NCBI RefSeq assembly: GCF_030160275.1
Contig: NZ_BSOA01000006.1
Span: forward strand, 1 to 64,000
From: Dyella flagellata
GTDB taxonomy: Bacteria > Pseudomonadota > Gammaproteobacteria > Xanthomonadales > Rhodanobacteraceae
Length of the DNA stretch: 64,000 nucleotides
Reading direction: 5' to 3'
This document shows positions 8,600 through 17,736 of this stretch, one piece after another (the stretch's first letter is position 1; every line of letters begins with the position of its first letter). Both the position numbers and the translations under genes were made by a program. The notes under the pieces are model-generated. The model saw only the letters and a program-made list of their open reading frames with translations. It was not told where the DNA came from and ran no database searches.

Positions 8600-9097
8600 T
8601 TGACTGAGCCACGTTTTTATGAAACTGCCGAGAACGAAGCCCGCATGGGGCACATCGACCAGGCGTTGTGGTCCAGGCTTGAAAACGAATTGCCCAAGGC
8701 CGATCGAGCCACTCGCCAGGCAAAATACATTCAACTGCGCGCAGAAATGCTGGAAAACATCCATCTACGCGCGGAGCATCTGCGCGGCACTCAAACAGCA
8801 CCGCGGCAAACGGCCTTTGTGCAGACACCGGATAACGCGACGCGCACCCCTTGGCCCATGGGCAAATGGTTGCTTGGTTTACTGGCCGTCCTGATTTTTT
8901 TTGCCATGGGATTCCTGGTCCACCACGTCCGCCACTTGCCTGACAGTGCGCCCATGGCTGTCTATGCTCTACCCACGCTTGGATTCATCGTCCTGGGAGG
9001 GATTTTCCTCTATCTCTGTCGCTTGCTCGGCTGGCTTGGAAGTGACCGCTGGTCGTGGCTTTACGACACCGACTCAAACAACGACGATGGGTTTTAG
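8600..9097 (+). CDS. Hypothetical two-helix membrane protein
   Basis: A 165-residue protein starting at TTG (8600) with GGGGACC a few bases upstream; an in-frame ATG at 8645 (MGHIDQ) is the alternative. It has a charged N-terminal helix of about 75 residues (ENEARMGHIDQALWSRLENE) resembling a coiled coil. Two hydrophobic segments follow (WLLGLLAVLIFFAMGFLVHH and YALPTLGFIVLGGIFLYLC), then a short acidic tail (DTDSNNDDGF). I do not recognise the family. It stands alone, with the opposite-strand porin upstream. Confidence 0.6.
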   Translation: MTEPRFYETAENEARMGHIDQALWSRLENELPKADRATRQAKYIQLRAEMLENIHLRAEHLRGTQTAPRQTAFVQTPDNATRTPWPMGKWLLGLLAVLIFFAMGFLVHHVRHLPDSAPMAVYALPTLGFIVLGGIFLYLCRLLGWLGSDRWSWLYDTDSNNDDGF

Positions 9098-9209
9098 GGG
9101 GCCTTGAATGGCTTGGCCAAGTGAATGGCCGGAAACAATGACACCGGCGAATCCGGTGCAGTCCCCGGGGGTCCTTCATCACGCCAATTTCACGGAGCGC
9201 ATTGTTTTA

Positions 9210-9243
9210 TCCCCGCCGTAGATTTGGGGGAATCTAGCGGGGG
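9210..9243. other. Strong stem-loop
   Basis: CCCCGC-(CG)-TAGATT / TGGGGG loop / AATCTA-GCGGGG gives a 12-pair stem with a two-base bulge. There is no U-tract, so it is not a classical terminator on either strand. It is the only notable structure in the 392-base gap (9098-9489) before the mono-heme gene; the rest of that gap holds no gene I can see. Confidence 0.45.
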
Positions 9244-9489
9244 AGTGAGTTCCGATTTTCATGCGACTGGTCACAACCAGGACGCCTAACTCACCCAATA
9301 GATCGCGTTTGCAGAAAATCGCGCCCGACCGGGCCGCGACGCGCCACCGTTTGGTTTGAATTTGCGCAACGCAAGCTCATAGCGCCTGCCTGTCAGCGCC
9401 CGCCAATGTCGGGGCGCACACCGATTCGTGACATCGCGCAAGAAATTTGCTGATCGACTTTTTCTTACTTTCCACAGGAGTAGAGAGCG

Positions 9490-11298
9490 ATGAGAAAGCT
9501 AGCTGCAACAAAGCGGAACGATCGTGCGGTCTACCTATTCCTTGGCGTTTCGGCGCTGGCGCTGGCGCCAGTGGGATTCGTCAGCGCACAAACGGTGGTG
9601 CCCACCAATGCCAAACCGCTGTGCGCTGTATCGCCAACCACGTTCGCCAGCTGGTTTGCCAGCGGCAAGCCCAGCCTGAACGGCGCGGTCAATCCGGCCG
9701 ACAGCATCAAGTTTCCGAACCAGAACGACTGCAACTTCTACAACTGGAGTGCGCAGATGTTCCTCTGGCTCACCTCGCCGGCCTTTGGAGCCTATGGTTC
9801 GAACGGCTTCGTCTTCACCTCGCCGATTTTCTACAACGTCTCCGGCGCGAAGAACGGCAAGCGCACCTACTCGCAAAACCAGCCGGACAATCCCCTGCCC
9901 CTGCTCAACGTACGCGCCGCCCAGGCCGGCGAGCACGGCCTGCAGCTGGTCACCGACAAGAACGGCCAGATCTTCGAAGTGCTGCCGGCCTCGCAGGCCA
10001 AGGACGGCAATTCGCTGGTGCGTAACGCGGCCGGCAAAATGATCGAGATTCATCGCATCGAGGCGCAGCCCAAGCAGAAGCCCAAGTTCTTCGATGCCGC
10101 GAACAAGGAGATCGTTCGGCCCAAGGCCCCCAAACTCGACACCACGTTGGCCTTGCGCGTTGCACCGCAACTGGCCCAGGTCACACCGGAGGAAACCAAG
10201 AGCTTCGTACAGGCGTTCGAAGCGAACGGCAAGGTAGTCTTCGTGGACAGCAACGGCAACACCATCGAGCCTACCCAGGGCCAGGCCGGCACCTCGGGTG
10301 TACTGCTGGCGCAAGACCAGTCGCTGGTCTACTACGCAACGATGGTCAACGACGTCTACGCCTACTTCCAGACCGGCACCCAGAACGGCACCTTCCCGGC
10401 CGGCCCGAGCGGCTACAGCTTCTTTCCCACCACAGCGCAGCAGCTCGCCCCGGTGATCAAGTACGCCGCCTCGAAGGGGTCAAACTTGCCGGACCGTGTC
10501 GCCCTGACGATGGAATTGAAGACCTCGTGGATCGATACCGCCGGCCTGCCCGCGCTGGGCTTGAATCCAAGCGATTTCATCACCGTCAAAACCACGGTAC
10601 CGGTATACAACCGGAGTAATCCGAAGCTGTGGATTCCTACCGGCCAGACCAAGCCGGTCACTCTGGCGATGGTGGGCATGCATGTGGTCGGCAGTGTCGC
10701 CGGGCATCCGGAAATGGCCTGGGCCACCTTCGAGCAAGTCAGCAACGCGCCAAGTTCCGCTTACCAGTACACCAACGTCCAGGGCGGAACTTCCTCGGTG
10801 CCGCAAGGCCAGGCCGGCGCCTGGGCGTTCGCCTCCCCGAAGGCGACGGTCTACAACATCCAGAAGGCGGACTTCAAGTCAGCGCCAAAGATCACGGCGG
10901 TGAGTGGCCAGACGATCTCGCCCAGCGACACCATGTTACTGAAGGCCTGGGGTACGGGCTCGGACGCGCCGAACTTCGTGCTGGAAAATACCGAGGTCAT
11001 CTCGTCCGACAGCAGTGTGCTGACGCAAATGCCCAAGGGTGACGTGCGCGCCAACTACATCATGACCGGGGCGACCTGGACCGTCAAAGGGCAGACGGTG
11101 CAGTCCAACAACCAGATCGGCACCAACCTGCTCAACAACTCGACGATGGAGACTTACGATCAGGGCATCAACAGCCAAAGCAACGGTTCGAACTGCTTCA
11201 GCTGCCATGCCAATGGTTCGCAGCCGGCCGGGCAACCCGCCAATACCGCGGTGAGCCACATTTTCACCTCATTGGTTCCGCTGTATCCGAAGTCGTAA
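9490..11298 (+). CDS. Exported mono-heme protein of unknown family
   Basis: A 602-residue protein with an AGGAG ribosome site and a signal peptide (hydrophobic core VYLFLGVSALALAPVGFVSA, cleavage near SAQ). A single c-type heme motif, CFSCH, lies near the C-terminus in SNGSNCFSCHANGSQ and is followed by a SHIF segment. The rest (about 540 residues) is rich in Asn, Thr and Pro and shows no catalytic motif I recognise; FVDSNGNTIEP and PTQGQAG suggest beta structure. It should be periplasmic or outer-membrane associated after heme attachment. It lies 102 bases upstream of hypF on the same strand, with a GC hairpin in between, so it could be the redox partner of that operon (inference). Confidence 0.75.
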   Translation: MRKLAATKRNDRAVYLFLGVSALALAPVGFVSAQTVVPTNAKPLCAVSPTTFASWFASGKPSLNGAVNPADSIKFPNQNDCNFYNWSAQMFLWLTSPAFGAYGSNGFVFTSPIFYNVSGAKNGKRTYSQNQPDNPLPLLNVRAAQAGEHGLQLVTDKNGQIFEVLPASQAKDGNSLVRNAAGKMIEIHRIEAQPKQKPKFFDAANKEIVRPKAPKLDTTLALRVAPQLAQVTPEETKSFVQAFEANGKVVFVDSNGNTIEPTQGQAGTSGVLLAQDQSLVYYATMVNDVYAYFQTGTQNGTFPAGPSGYSFFPTTAQQLAPVIKYAASKGSNLPDRVALTMELKTSWIDTAGLPALGLNPSDFITVKTTVPVYNRSNPKLWIPTGQTKPVTLAMVGMHVVGSVAGHPEMAWATFEQVSNAPSSAYQYTNVQGGTSSVPQGQAGAWAFASPKATVYNIQKADFKSAPKITAVSGQTISPSDTMLLKAWGTGSDAPNFVLENTEVISSDSSVLTQMPKGDVRANYIMTGATWTVKGQTVQSNNQIGTNLLNNSTMETYDQGINSQSNGSNCFSCHANGSQPAGQPANTAVSHIFTSLVPLYPKS

Positions 11299-11309
11299 CT
11301 GACTGCACG

Positions 11310-11338
11310 GCCCTGCGGCGCCGTCTGCGCCGCAGGGC
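11310..11338. other. GC-rich hairpin between the heme gene and hypF
   Basis: GCCCTGCGGCG-CCGTCTG-CGCCGCAGGGC is a perfect 11-bp stem with a 7-base loop and no following T-run. It may be a weak terminator, an RNA-processing site or an mRNA stabiliser separating the mono-heme gene from the hyp operon. Confidence 0.5.
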
Positions 11339-11400
11339 ATGGTCCATGTCCCGGCCCGGGTCTGGGCCGGCCCCATGCAGCTACGGGTAGGGATCGGCCC

Positions 11401-13830
11401 ATGTCGACAGTGTGGCAACACATCGAAGTGCGCGTCACAGGTACGGTGCAGGGCGTGGGATTTCGCCCAACGGTGTACCGCTTGGCCCTCGACTGCGGTC
11501 TTGACGGCGAAGTCCTGAACGACAGCGAGGGCGTACTGATCCGGCTGGCCGGCATGCCGCACGATGTGTGCGACTTTCTGCGCAGGCTGCCTGAGGAAGC
11601 CCCGCCGCTGGCGAAGATCGATTCCATCGCCGCGACCGAGCGTGCGGATTTCCGCGAATACGGCGGTTTCCACATCACCGAATCGCGCCACGCCGCGGGT
11701 CGCACCGATGTGGCTGCGGATGCCGCCGTTTGCCAGGCTTGCCTGGACGAAATCAGCGATCCCAAACAGCGGCGCTATCTTTACCCCTTTACCAATTGCA
11801 CGCATTGCGGACCGCGAGTGTCCATCGTGCGCGGCATTCCCTACGATCGCGCGGCGACCACGATGGCCGCTTTCCCGATGTGTCCCGCGTGCGACCGGGA
11901 ATACCACGATCCGCTGGACCGGCGCTTTCATGCGCAACCGATCGCTTGCCACACTTGTGGTCCCAGCTTGATGCTGCATGAGCATGGAACGGCGCTTCGG
12001 TTCGACGCGGACGGCAACGCGAGCGAGACGACAGCGCGTCAGTTGAAGTATCTGTGCCGTGCACTGGCCGCAGGCAAGATCGTGGCATTGAAGGGCCTGG
12101 GCGGTTTCCATTTGTGTTGCGACGCCACCCATCACGCAGCGGTCGCCACCTTGCGCCAGCGCAAAGCACGCGAGGCCAAGCCCTTCGCGTTGATGGCTGC
12201 GGACCTCGCCGAAGTGCGCCGCTATTGCCACGTTTCCGCGCTGGAAGAGCAACTGCTCGCTAGCCCCGCCGCACCCATCGTTCTGCTTGAGGCGCACAAC
12301 CAACGCGAGGCCAAGCTCCTGACGCTTGCAAGCGCCATTGCGCCGGATAGCCGTCTGCTCGGCTTCATGCTGCCGTATACGCCACTGCACTACCTGCTAT
12401 GCCACCAGTTCGGCCGCCCCCTGGTCATGACCAGCGGCAACCTGTCCGGTGAACCGCAATTGATCGACAACACCGAAGCCTTGCTCAAGCTGGACGGCGT
12501 CGCCGACGTGATCGTGACCCACAATCGCGACATCGCCAACCGCATCGACGATTCGGTGGTGCGTGTTGTCGCCGGCCAGTCCCGGCTACTGCGGCGCGCT
12601 CGCGGCTACGCGCCGCGCTCGATCACCCTACCCGCGGGTTTTGAGCACGCCGATGGCATCCTGGCTTACGGCGCCGAACTCAAGTCCACGTTCTGCCTGG
12701 TGAAAAAGGGTGCGGCTGTCCTGTCGCAACACCAGGGTGACCTGGAAGAGGTCAACACCTACGAAGACTACGAGCGCAATCTCAGCCTGTATCGCCGATT
12801 GTTCGAGTTCACGCCGCGCCATCACGCCATCGACCTGCATCCCGAATACCTGAGCAGCAAGCTGGCGCTGCGCGATCCGCTTATTTCCGGTATCGCCGTG
12901 CAGCATCATCACGCGCACATTGCCTGCGCCATGGCGGAAAACGGTTTGGCCCTAACGCATCGCCCGGTGCTTGGCATCGCCTTCGACGGGCTGGGCATGG
13001 GTGACGACGGCGGCCTGTGGGGCGGCGAATTCTTGTTCGCCGACTACGCCGGCTACCGCCGGCTGGCTTGCCTGAAGCCGGTGGCCATGCTCGGTGGCGA
13101 ACAGGCAGCCCGACAACCATGGCGCAACACCTTGGCGCAACTTCTGGCCTGCATGAAGTGGGAGGATTTCCTCATGCGCTACGGCAGCACGGGCTTGGGC
13201 CGGGCGCTGCTAGCCAAGCCTATTCCGACCTTGCGCGCCATGTTGCGCGATGGCGTGAACTGCCCCTTGGCCAGTTCTGCCGGCCGCCTGTTCGACGCCG
13301 TGGCCGGCGCACTCGGCCTGCACGCCGAGCAGACGCAGTTCGAAGGGCAAGCGGCCATCGCCCTGGAAATGTTGGCCGATCGCACTACGCTGCGAAGTTG
13401 TCTCACCGTCGGGATGGGTCGCCAACGCGAGGCTTACCGCCTGGACATCGTGCCCGATGCCGTGCCGCTCGTGCTCGATCCGGGCAGCATTTGGCCGCGG
13501 CTTTGCAACGACCTGCTGCAGGGTGTGCCGTCCACCGTCATCGCTGCCCGCTTCCATGCAGGCTTGATCCTGAGCGTTGCCGACATGGTCGAGCAACTGC
13601 GGCATGCGCATGGCTTCGATGAAGTGGCGCTCACCGGCGGCTGCATGCAGAACGCTCTGCTATTGGAAGGCTTGATCGATACGCTCACGGCCCGCGGCCT
13701 GCGCTGCCTGACTCATACGCTCGTGCCGACCAACGACGGCGGCATCGCCCTGGGACAAGCCGTGGTCGCCGCAGCTCGCCTTGCCGGACAGTCGTCAACC
13801 GCCACGTCCAATCCCTCTCTACATACGTAA
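11401..13830 (+). CDS. hypF: Carbamoyltransferase HypF (hydrogenase maturation)
   Basis: An 809-residue cytosolic enzyme that, with HypE, converts carbamoyl phosphate to the cyanide ligands of the Fe(CN)2CO centre of [NiFe]-hydrogenases. Domains in order are an N-terminal acylphosphatase domain (TVQGVGFRPTVYRLA), two zinc-finger repeats (CQACLDE...CTHCGPR and CPACDREY...CHTCGPS), a YrdC-like domain (VALKGLGGFHLCCDA) and a Kae1/carbamoyltransferase-like C-terminal domain (QHHHAHIACAMAENG, GIAFDGLGMGDDGGLWGGE, LTGGCMQNALL). It is slightly longer than the usual 750. It is the first gene of the hyp operon, and hypC follows after 18 bases. Confidence 0.96.
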   Translation: MSTVWQHIEVRVTGTVQGVGFRPTVYRLALDCGLDGEVLNDSEGVLIRLAGMPHDVCDFLRRLPEEAPPLAKIDSIAATERADFREYGGFHITESRHAAGRTDVAADAAVCQACLDEISDPKQRRYLYPFTNCTHCGPRVSIVRGIPYDRAATTMAAFPMCPACDREYHDPLDRRFHAQPIACHTCGPSLMLHEHGTALRFDADGNASETTARQLKYLCRALAAGKIVALKGLGGFHLCCDATHHAAVATLRQRKAREAKPFALMAADLAEVRRYCHVSALEEQLLASPAAPIVLLEAHNQREAKLLTLASAIAPDSRLLGFMLPYTPLHYLLCHQFGRPLVMTSGNLSGEPQLIDNTEALLKLDGVADVIVTHNRDIANRIDDSVVRVVAGQSRLLRRARGYAPRSITLPAGFEHADGILAYGAELKSTFCLVKKGAAVLSQHQGDLEEVNTYEDYERNLSLYRRLFEFTPRHHAIDLHPEYLSSKLALRDPLISGIAVQHHHAHIACAMAENGLALTHRPVLGIAFDGLGMGDDGGLWGGEFLFADYAGYRRLACLKPVAMLGGEQAARQPWRNTLAQLLACMKWEDFLMRYGSTGLGRALLAKPIPTLRAMLRDGVNCPLASSAGRLFDAVAGALGLHAEQTQFEGQAAIALEMLADRTTLRSCLTVGMGRQREAYRLDIVPDAVPLVLDPGSIWPRLCNDLLQGVPSTVIAARFHAGLILSVADMVEQLRHAHGFDEVALTGGCMQNALLLEGLIDTLTARGLRCLTHTLVPTNDGGIALGQAVVAAARLAGQSSTATSNPSLHT

Positions 13831-13848
13831 CCCGCAAAGGAAAGGCAT

Positions 13849-14127
13849 ATGTGCCTAGGCATACCGGGGAAAATCGTCGCCATCACCGATAGCGTTCAAC
13901 TGCTCGGCGTCGTCGACGTGGGCGGCATCCAGCGCGCGGTGGATTTGAGCTGCGTCGCCCAAGGCGGTGAAGCGCTGGAATCGCTGCTCGACCGCTGGGT
14001 GCTGGTCCATGTGGGCTTTGCCATGAGCGTGATTGACGAAACCGAAGCTCAGGCCACACTCGCGGTGTTGACCGAACTGGGCCAGGTGCAGGAAGAGCTG
14101 GCGGCCATGCAGGAAAGCGAGTCATGA
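13849..14127 (+). CDS. hypC: Hydrogenase maturation chaperone HypC/HypG
   Basis: A 92-residue chaperone with the essential N-terminal cysteine (MCLGIPGKIVAI) that holds iron together with HypD and delivers the Fe(CN)2CO unit to the large subunit. AAAGGAAAGG precedes the ATG. Its stop overlaps the start of the SIS gene by four bases. Length is normal, with a Glu-rich C-terminal helix (VQEELAAMQESES). Confidence 0.96.
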   Translation: MCLGIPGKIVAITDSVQLLGVVDVGGIQRAVDLSCVAQGGEALESLLDRWVLVHVGFAMSVIDETEAQATLAVLTELGQVQEELAAMQESES

Positions 14128-14837
14128 GCACCGCCCCGAACAGCGACACGCTGCAGGCGCTTTATCCGTTTCTTGCCGCGAAAAAGACCGATAGCGCCAC
14201 CATGGGGCAGGCCCTGCTGGTTTCGGTACAGCAAAAGATCGCCCAGCATCTGGACATAGTCCAGCGATTCTTCGCGACACACGGCGAGGCGGTGGTCAGC
14301 TGCGCACGCACCATTGCCGATGTCTATCGAAGACAGGGCCGGCTCTTCACGATGGGCAACGGCGGTTCGAGTTCGGATGCGTCGCATATCGCGGTCGAGT
14401 TCCTGCATCCGGTAACGACCGGCCGTCCGGCGCTGCCGGCTTTCGACCTCAGCTGCGACAAGACCGTGATGAGTGCCATCGCCAATGACGTCGGCTACCA
14501 GCACGTGTACGCGCGCCAGGTGGCGAGCCTGGTGCGGGCGGAGGATGCACTGATCGGCATCTCCACCAGCGGCAATTCGGCCAACTTGCTGCGCGCGTTT
14601 GCGCAGGCCAGGAAAAACGGCGCCACCACCATCGGCCTATGCGGCGGTGACGGAGGGGAGATGGCCAAGGCCGGACTGGACCATTGCCTGGTAGTCGACT
14701 CGGACAGCATCCACCGCATCCAGGAGTGTCACGTCGCCATCTACCACGTGCTGTGGGATCTGGTGCATACGCTGCTGGCCGACGAGCGCGGATCTGCGGG
14801 CAACCAAACTCAAGAACCTACCGGGGCCAAACCATGA
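14124..14837 (+). CDS. SIS-domain sugar-phosphate isomerase (GmhA-like) inside the hyp operon
   Basis: A 237-residue protein with a phosphoheptose-isomerase-type SIS domain: MGNGGSSSDASHIAVEFLHP (phosphosugar loop and catalytic Glu), IGISTSGNSANLLRAF and RIQECHVAIYHVLWDLVH (conserved His). It is about 45 residues longer at the N-terminus than GmhA. Overlaps with hypC and hypD are four bases each, so it is co-translated with the maturation genes. From memory, similar isomerase genes accompany some actinobacterial-type hydrogenase clusters, but their role is unknown. Supplying a metabolite for the CO ligand is speculation. Confidence 0.85.
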   Translation: MSTAPNSDTLQALYPFLAAKKTDSATMGQALLVSVQQKIAQHLDIVQRFFATHGEAVVSCARTIADVYRRQGRLFTMGNGGSSSDASHIAVEFLHPVTTGRPALPAFDLSCDKTVMSAIANDVGYQHVYARQVASLVRAEDALIGISTSGNSANLLRAFAQARKNGATTIGLCGGDGGEMAKAGLDHCLVVDSDSIHRIQECHVAIYHVLWDLVHTLLADERGSAGNQTQEPTGAKP

Positions 14838-15988
14838 AATATGTGGATGAATACCGCGATCCGGCGCAAGCGCAAAAGCTGATCAAGGAAATCACACCGC
14901 TGGCGGACAAGCTCGCCGCCCACCGCGGCCGTCCGGTCTACGTGATGGAAGTGTGCGGCGGCCACACTCATTCGATCTTCCGCTACGGCATCGAGAACAT
15001 GCTGCCGCCGAGTGTGGAGCTGATCCACGGGCCGGGTTGCCCGGTCTGTGTACTGCCCATAGGGCGGGTCGACGATTGCGTGGCGATCGCCGAACACGAG
15101 AATGCCATCATGACCACCTTCGGCGATGCGATGCGCGTCCCGGGGTCCAAACGCAGCCTGTTGCAGGCCAAATCGCTGGGCGCCGATGTGCGCATGGTCT
15201 ATTCGCCGCTGGACGCACTGAAGATCGCGCGCAGCCATCCGGACAAGGAAGTGGTGTTCTTCGGACTCGGCTTCGAGACCACCATGCCCAGCACGGCGTT
15301 CACCGTGCTCAAGGCCGAGGCGGCGGGAATCGGCAATTTCTCGCTCTTTTGCAACCACATCACGATCATCCCGACGATCAAGGCGGTGCTCGACTCGGAA
15401 GATTTCCAGGTCGACGGCTTTCTCGGCCCCGGCCACGTCAGCATGGTGATCGGCACCCGCCCTTATGGCTTCATCGCCGAGCACTACCGGCGGCCCGTGG
15501 TGATCTCCGGCTTCGAACCGCTCGACATCCTGCAGTCGCTGTGGATGGTGTTGAAACAGCTCGATGCGGGGCACGCACGTATCGAGAACCAGTACAGCCG
15601 CGTCGTTCCTGAAGATGGCAACCCCGCCGCCCTGCAGGCGATCGGTCGCGTGTTCGAATTGCGCCCGTTCTTCGAATGGCGCGGCCTGGGTTCGATCGAC
15701 CATTCCGGTGTGCAGCTCACCGCCCAATATGCCGCTTATGACGCAGAACGGAAATTCGCCCTGCCCGCCGTCGCCATCGCGGAACCCAAGTCCTGCCAGT
15801 GCGGCGAAGTGCTCAAAGGCGTGATCAAACCCTGGCAGTGCAAGGTCTACGGCAAGGCCTGCACGCCGCAGACACCGATGGGCGCGCTGATGGTGTCGAG
15901 CGAAGGCGCGTGCGCCGCCTATTACCAGTATGGCGGCGGCCCCCGTGGGGTCAGCAACGATCAGCCGGTGGGAGAAAACGCCGCATGA
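14834..15988 (+). CDS. hypD: Hydrogenase maturation protein HypD
   Basis: A 384-residue [4Fe-4S] scaffold on which Fe(CN)2CO is assembled with HypC. Visible motifs are VCGGHTHSIFRYGI (catalytic Cys), GPGCPVCVLP, FFGLGFETTMPSTA, FLGPGHVSMVIG and the C-terminal cluster-binding region CQCGEVLKG...WQCKVYGKACTPQTPMG...EGACAAYYQYG. The start at 14834 is chosen because MKYVDEYRDP matches the family start and overlaps the SIS stop (ATGA). The longer frame upstream runs through the SIS gene. Confidence 0.96.
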   Translation: MKYVDEYRDPAQAQKLIKEITPLADKLAAHRGRPVYVMEVCGGHTHSIFRYGIENMLPPSVELIHGPGCPVCVLPIGRVDDCVAIAEHENAIMTTFGDAMRVPGSKRSLLQAKSLGADVRMVYSPLDALKIARSHPDKEVVFFGLGFETTMPSTAFTVLKAEAAGIGNFSLFCNHITIIPTIKAVLDSEDFQVDGFLGPGHVSMVIGTRPYGFIAEHYRRPVVISGFEPLDILQSLWMVLKQLDAGHARIENQYSRVVPEDGNPAALQAIGRVFELRPFFEWRGLGSIDHSGVQLTAQYAAYDAERKFALPAVAIAEPKSCQCGEVLKGVIKPWQCKVYGKACTPQTPMGALMVSSEGACAAYYQYGGGPRGVSNDQPVGENAA

Positions 15989-17091
15989 ACGCCAAGCAGG
16001 AAGAGACGACAACAACAACGACCCGCGGCGCAGCGGAAGATCTGCGCATCCGGCGCGGCAAAATGGCCACTCCGCTCATCACGCTGGCGCACGGTGGCGG
16101 CGGCAAGGCGATGCGCGAGCTGATCGATGATGTCTTCATCAACGCGTTCAGCAATCCGACGCTCAATACCCTGGAAGACCAGGCGCGCATGCCCTTAGCC
16201 GACCTCGCGCGCCTAGGCGACCGCCTGGCCATGACAACCGACTCCTACGTCGTCGACCCGATCTTCTTCCCCGGCGGCGACATCGGCAAGCTGGCCGTGT
16301 GCGGCACCGTGAATGACCTGGCTGTAGGCGGCGCCACGCCACTGTATCTGACTTGCGCCGTCATCATTGAGGAAGGCATGCAAGTGGAGACACTGCGCCG
16401 CATCGTCACTTCCATGGCCGAGACAGCCAAGGCTGCCGGCGTCAGCATCGTCACCGGCGACACCAAGGTAGTCGGGCGCGGCAGTTGCGACAAAATATTC
16501 ATCAACACGGCCGGGATCGGCGTGATTCGCCAGAGCCACCAGCTCGGCGCCAACCGGGCGCGCCCCGGCGATCGCATCCTGGTCAACGGCTATCTGGGTG
16601 ATCACGGTGCCGCCATTTTGAATGCGCGCGGCGACATGCACCTGAGCAGTCCGATTCAAAGCGACTGTGCCGCCTTGCACGATTTGATTTCCGTGCTGCT
16701 GGCCGCCGCGCCGGGAACACGCTTTATCCGTGATGCGACGCGCGGCGGCATTGCGTCGGTCCTGAACGAAATCGCCGAAGCCTCGGCCTGCGCCATCGAA
16801 ATCACCGAGACCGCGACGCCGATACGGCAGGAGGTCAAGGGATTCTGCGAGATTCTCGGCCTCGACCCGCTCTACCTGGCCAACGAAGGCAAGCTGGTCG
16901 CGGTGGTGCCGGAAGCCGAAGCCGCCGCAGCGCTGCAAGCCTTGCGCGCGCACCCGCTGGGGCGGGACGCGGCCGACATCGGTGCAGTGCTCGCCGACGG
17001 TCGCTCCGGCCGTGTTCACATGCAGACTGTCTTTGGCGGCAAGCGCATCGTCGACATGCTGATCGGCGAACAACTGCCACGCATTTGCTGA
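15985..17091 (+). CDS. hypE: Carbamoyl dehydratase HypE
   Basis: A 368-residue AIR-synthase-fold enzyme that dehydrates the carbamoyl group on its C-terminal cysteine to thiocyanate. Motifs are LAHGGGGKAMRELI, TTDSYVVDPIFFPGGDIGKLAVCGT, GDTKVVGRG and the essential C-terminus LPRIC ending in Cys. The start overlaps hypD by four bases. There is an unusual 26-residue N-terminal extension rich in Thr and Arg (EETTTTTTRG) before MATPLITLAHGGGG; the internal Met at that point is an alternative start. Confidence 0.96.
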   Translation: MNAKQEETTTTTTRGAAEDLRIRRGKMATPLITLAHGGGGKAMRELIDDVFINAFSNPTLNTLEDQARMPLADLARLGDRLAMTTDSYVVDPIFFPGGDIGKLAVCGTVNDLAVGGATPLYLTCAVIIEEGMQVETLRRIVTSMAETAKAAGVSIVTGDTKVVGRGSCDKIFINTAGIGVIRQSHQLGANRARPGDRILVNGYLGDHGAAILNARGDMHLSSPIQSDCAALHDLISVLLAAAPGTRFIRDATRGGIASVLNEIAEASACAIEITETATPIRQEVKGFCEILGLDPLYLANEGKLVAVVPEAEAAAALQALRAHPLGRDAADIGAVLADGRSGRVHMQTVFGGKRIVDMLIGEQLPRIC

Positions 17092-17124
17092 GCGTATTTT
17101 CTCCCTCTCCATCAAGGCCCCCCC

Positions 17125-17736
17125 ATGCACACCTACTCATCCAGGCAGTACATCCCGGCCGAAGGCTTGCTGACCCGTGTCGTCGATCACGACGAGGTGC
17201 TGACGTTGGACTACCAGGAAGCCACGCGCCAGCATCAACGCTCGCTCTGGTGGGGCACCGCTGTCGGCTATCGCGCCATGCAGGTCGCGGCCGTCGCGCT
17301 TTCCGCAGACAGCCTGTGGCGGCGCGACAACCTGGTTGTGGTCAGTGCCCATCCCGGACCCGGCGTGCTCGACTCACTGAACTACGTCACGCTTTGTGCC
17401 GATCGCGGCACGCTGACCGTGATGCAGAACGACCGTTGCGTCAACCGCTGCAATAGCGAGATGAAATTCGAGTGGTGGGTCAGCGACGGCGACCGCACCG
17501 CCCACATCATGCTTGATGAGGATTTCGTTCCGCGCGATTTCTATGAACTGATCGATCGGCGCGTGTACAGCGAAACCCGCGCCGACGACGACAAACTGTT
17601 CGAGCTGTACAAGGTGAACCTCTCCTCGCGGATCTGGGTGACGCCGCTGGAGAAAAGCTTTTCATACGAGCTGCTGCCGCCGATGGCGCGAGGCCAATTG
17701 CCAGCCGGCCACGCCTGGGTCAAGGAAACAGCATGA
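17125..17736 (+). CDS. FmdE-like hydrogenase-associated protein, function unknown
   Basis: A 203-residue cytosolic protein. TAVGYRAMQVAAVAL followed by VVVSAHPGPGVLDSLNYVT and an RGTLTVMQND strand resembles the core of FmdE-type domains (formylmethanofuran dehydrogenase subunit E fold), but the usual HGHxCPG metal site is not clearly present. A CVNRC motif lies at about residue 108. It is 33 bases downstream of hypE, and its stop overlaps the next gene by four bases. The context makes it part of the hydrogenase-like system; the FmdE relation is my reading of pattern and needs a profile search. Confidence 0.5.
   Translation: MHTYSSRQYIPAEGLLTRVVDHDEVLTLDYQEATRQHQRSLWWGTAVGYRAMQVAAVALSADSLWRRDNLVVVSAHPGPGVLDSLNYVTLCADRGTLTVMQNDRCVNRCNSEMKFEWWVSDGDRTAHIMLDEDFVPRDFYELIDRRVYSETRADDDKLFELYKVNLSSRIWVTPLEKSFSYELLPPMARGQLPAGHAWVKETA

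Noticed and set aside
14684-14833. Longer HypD start
   Set aside because: It overlaps 150 bases of the SIS gene; MKYVDEYRDP at 14834 matches the family and the ATGA coupling.
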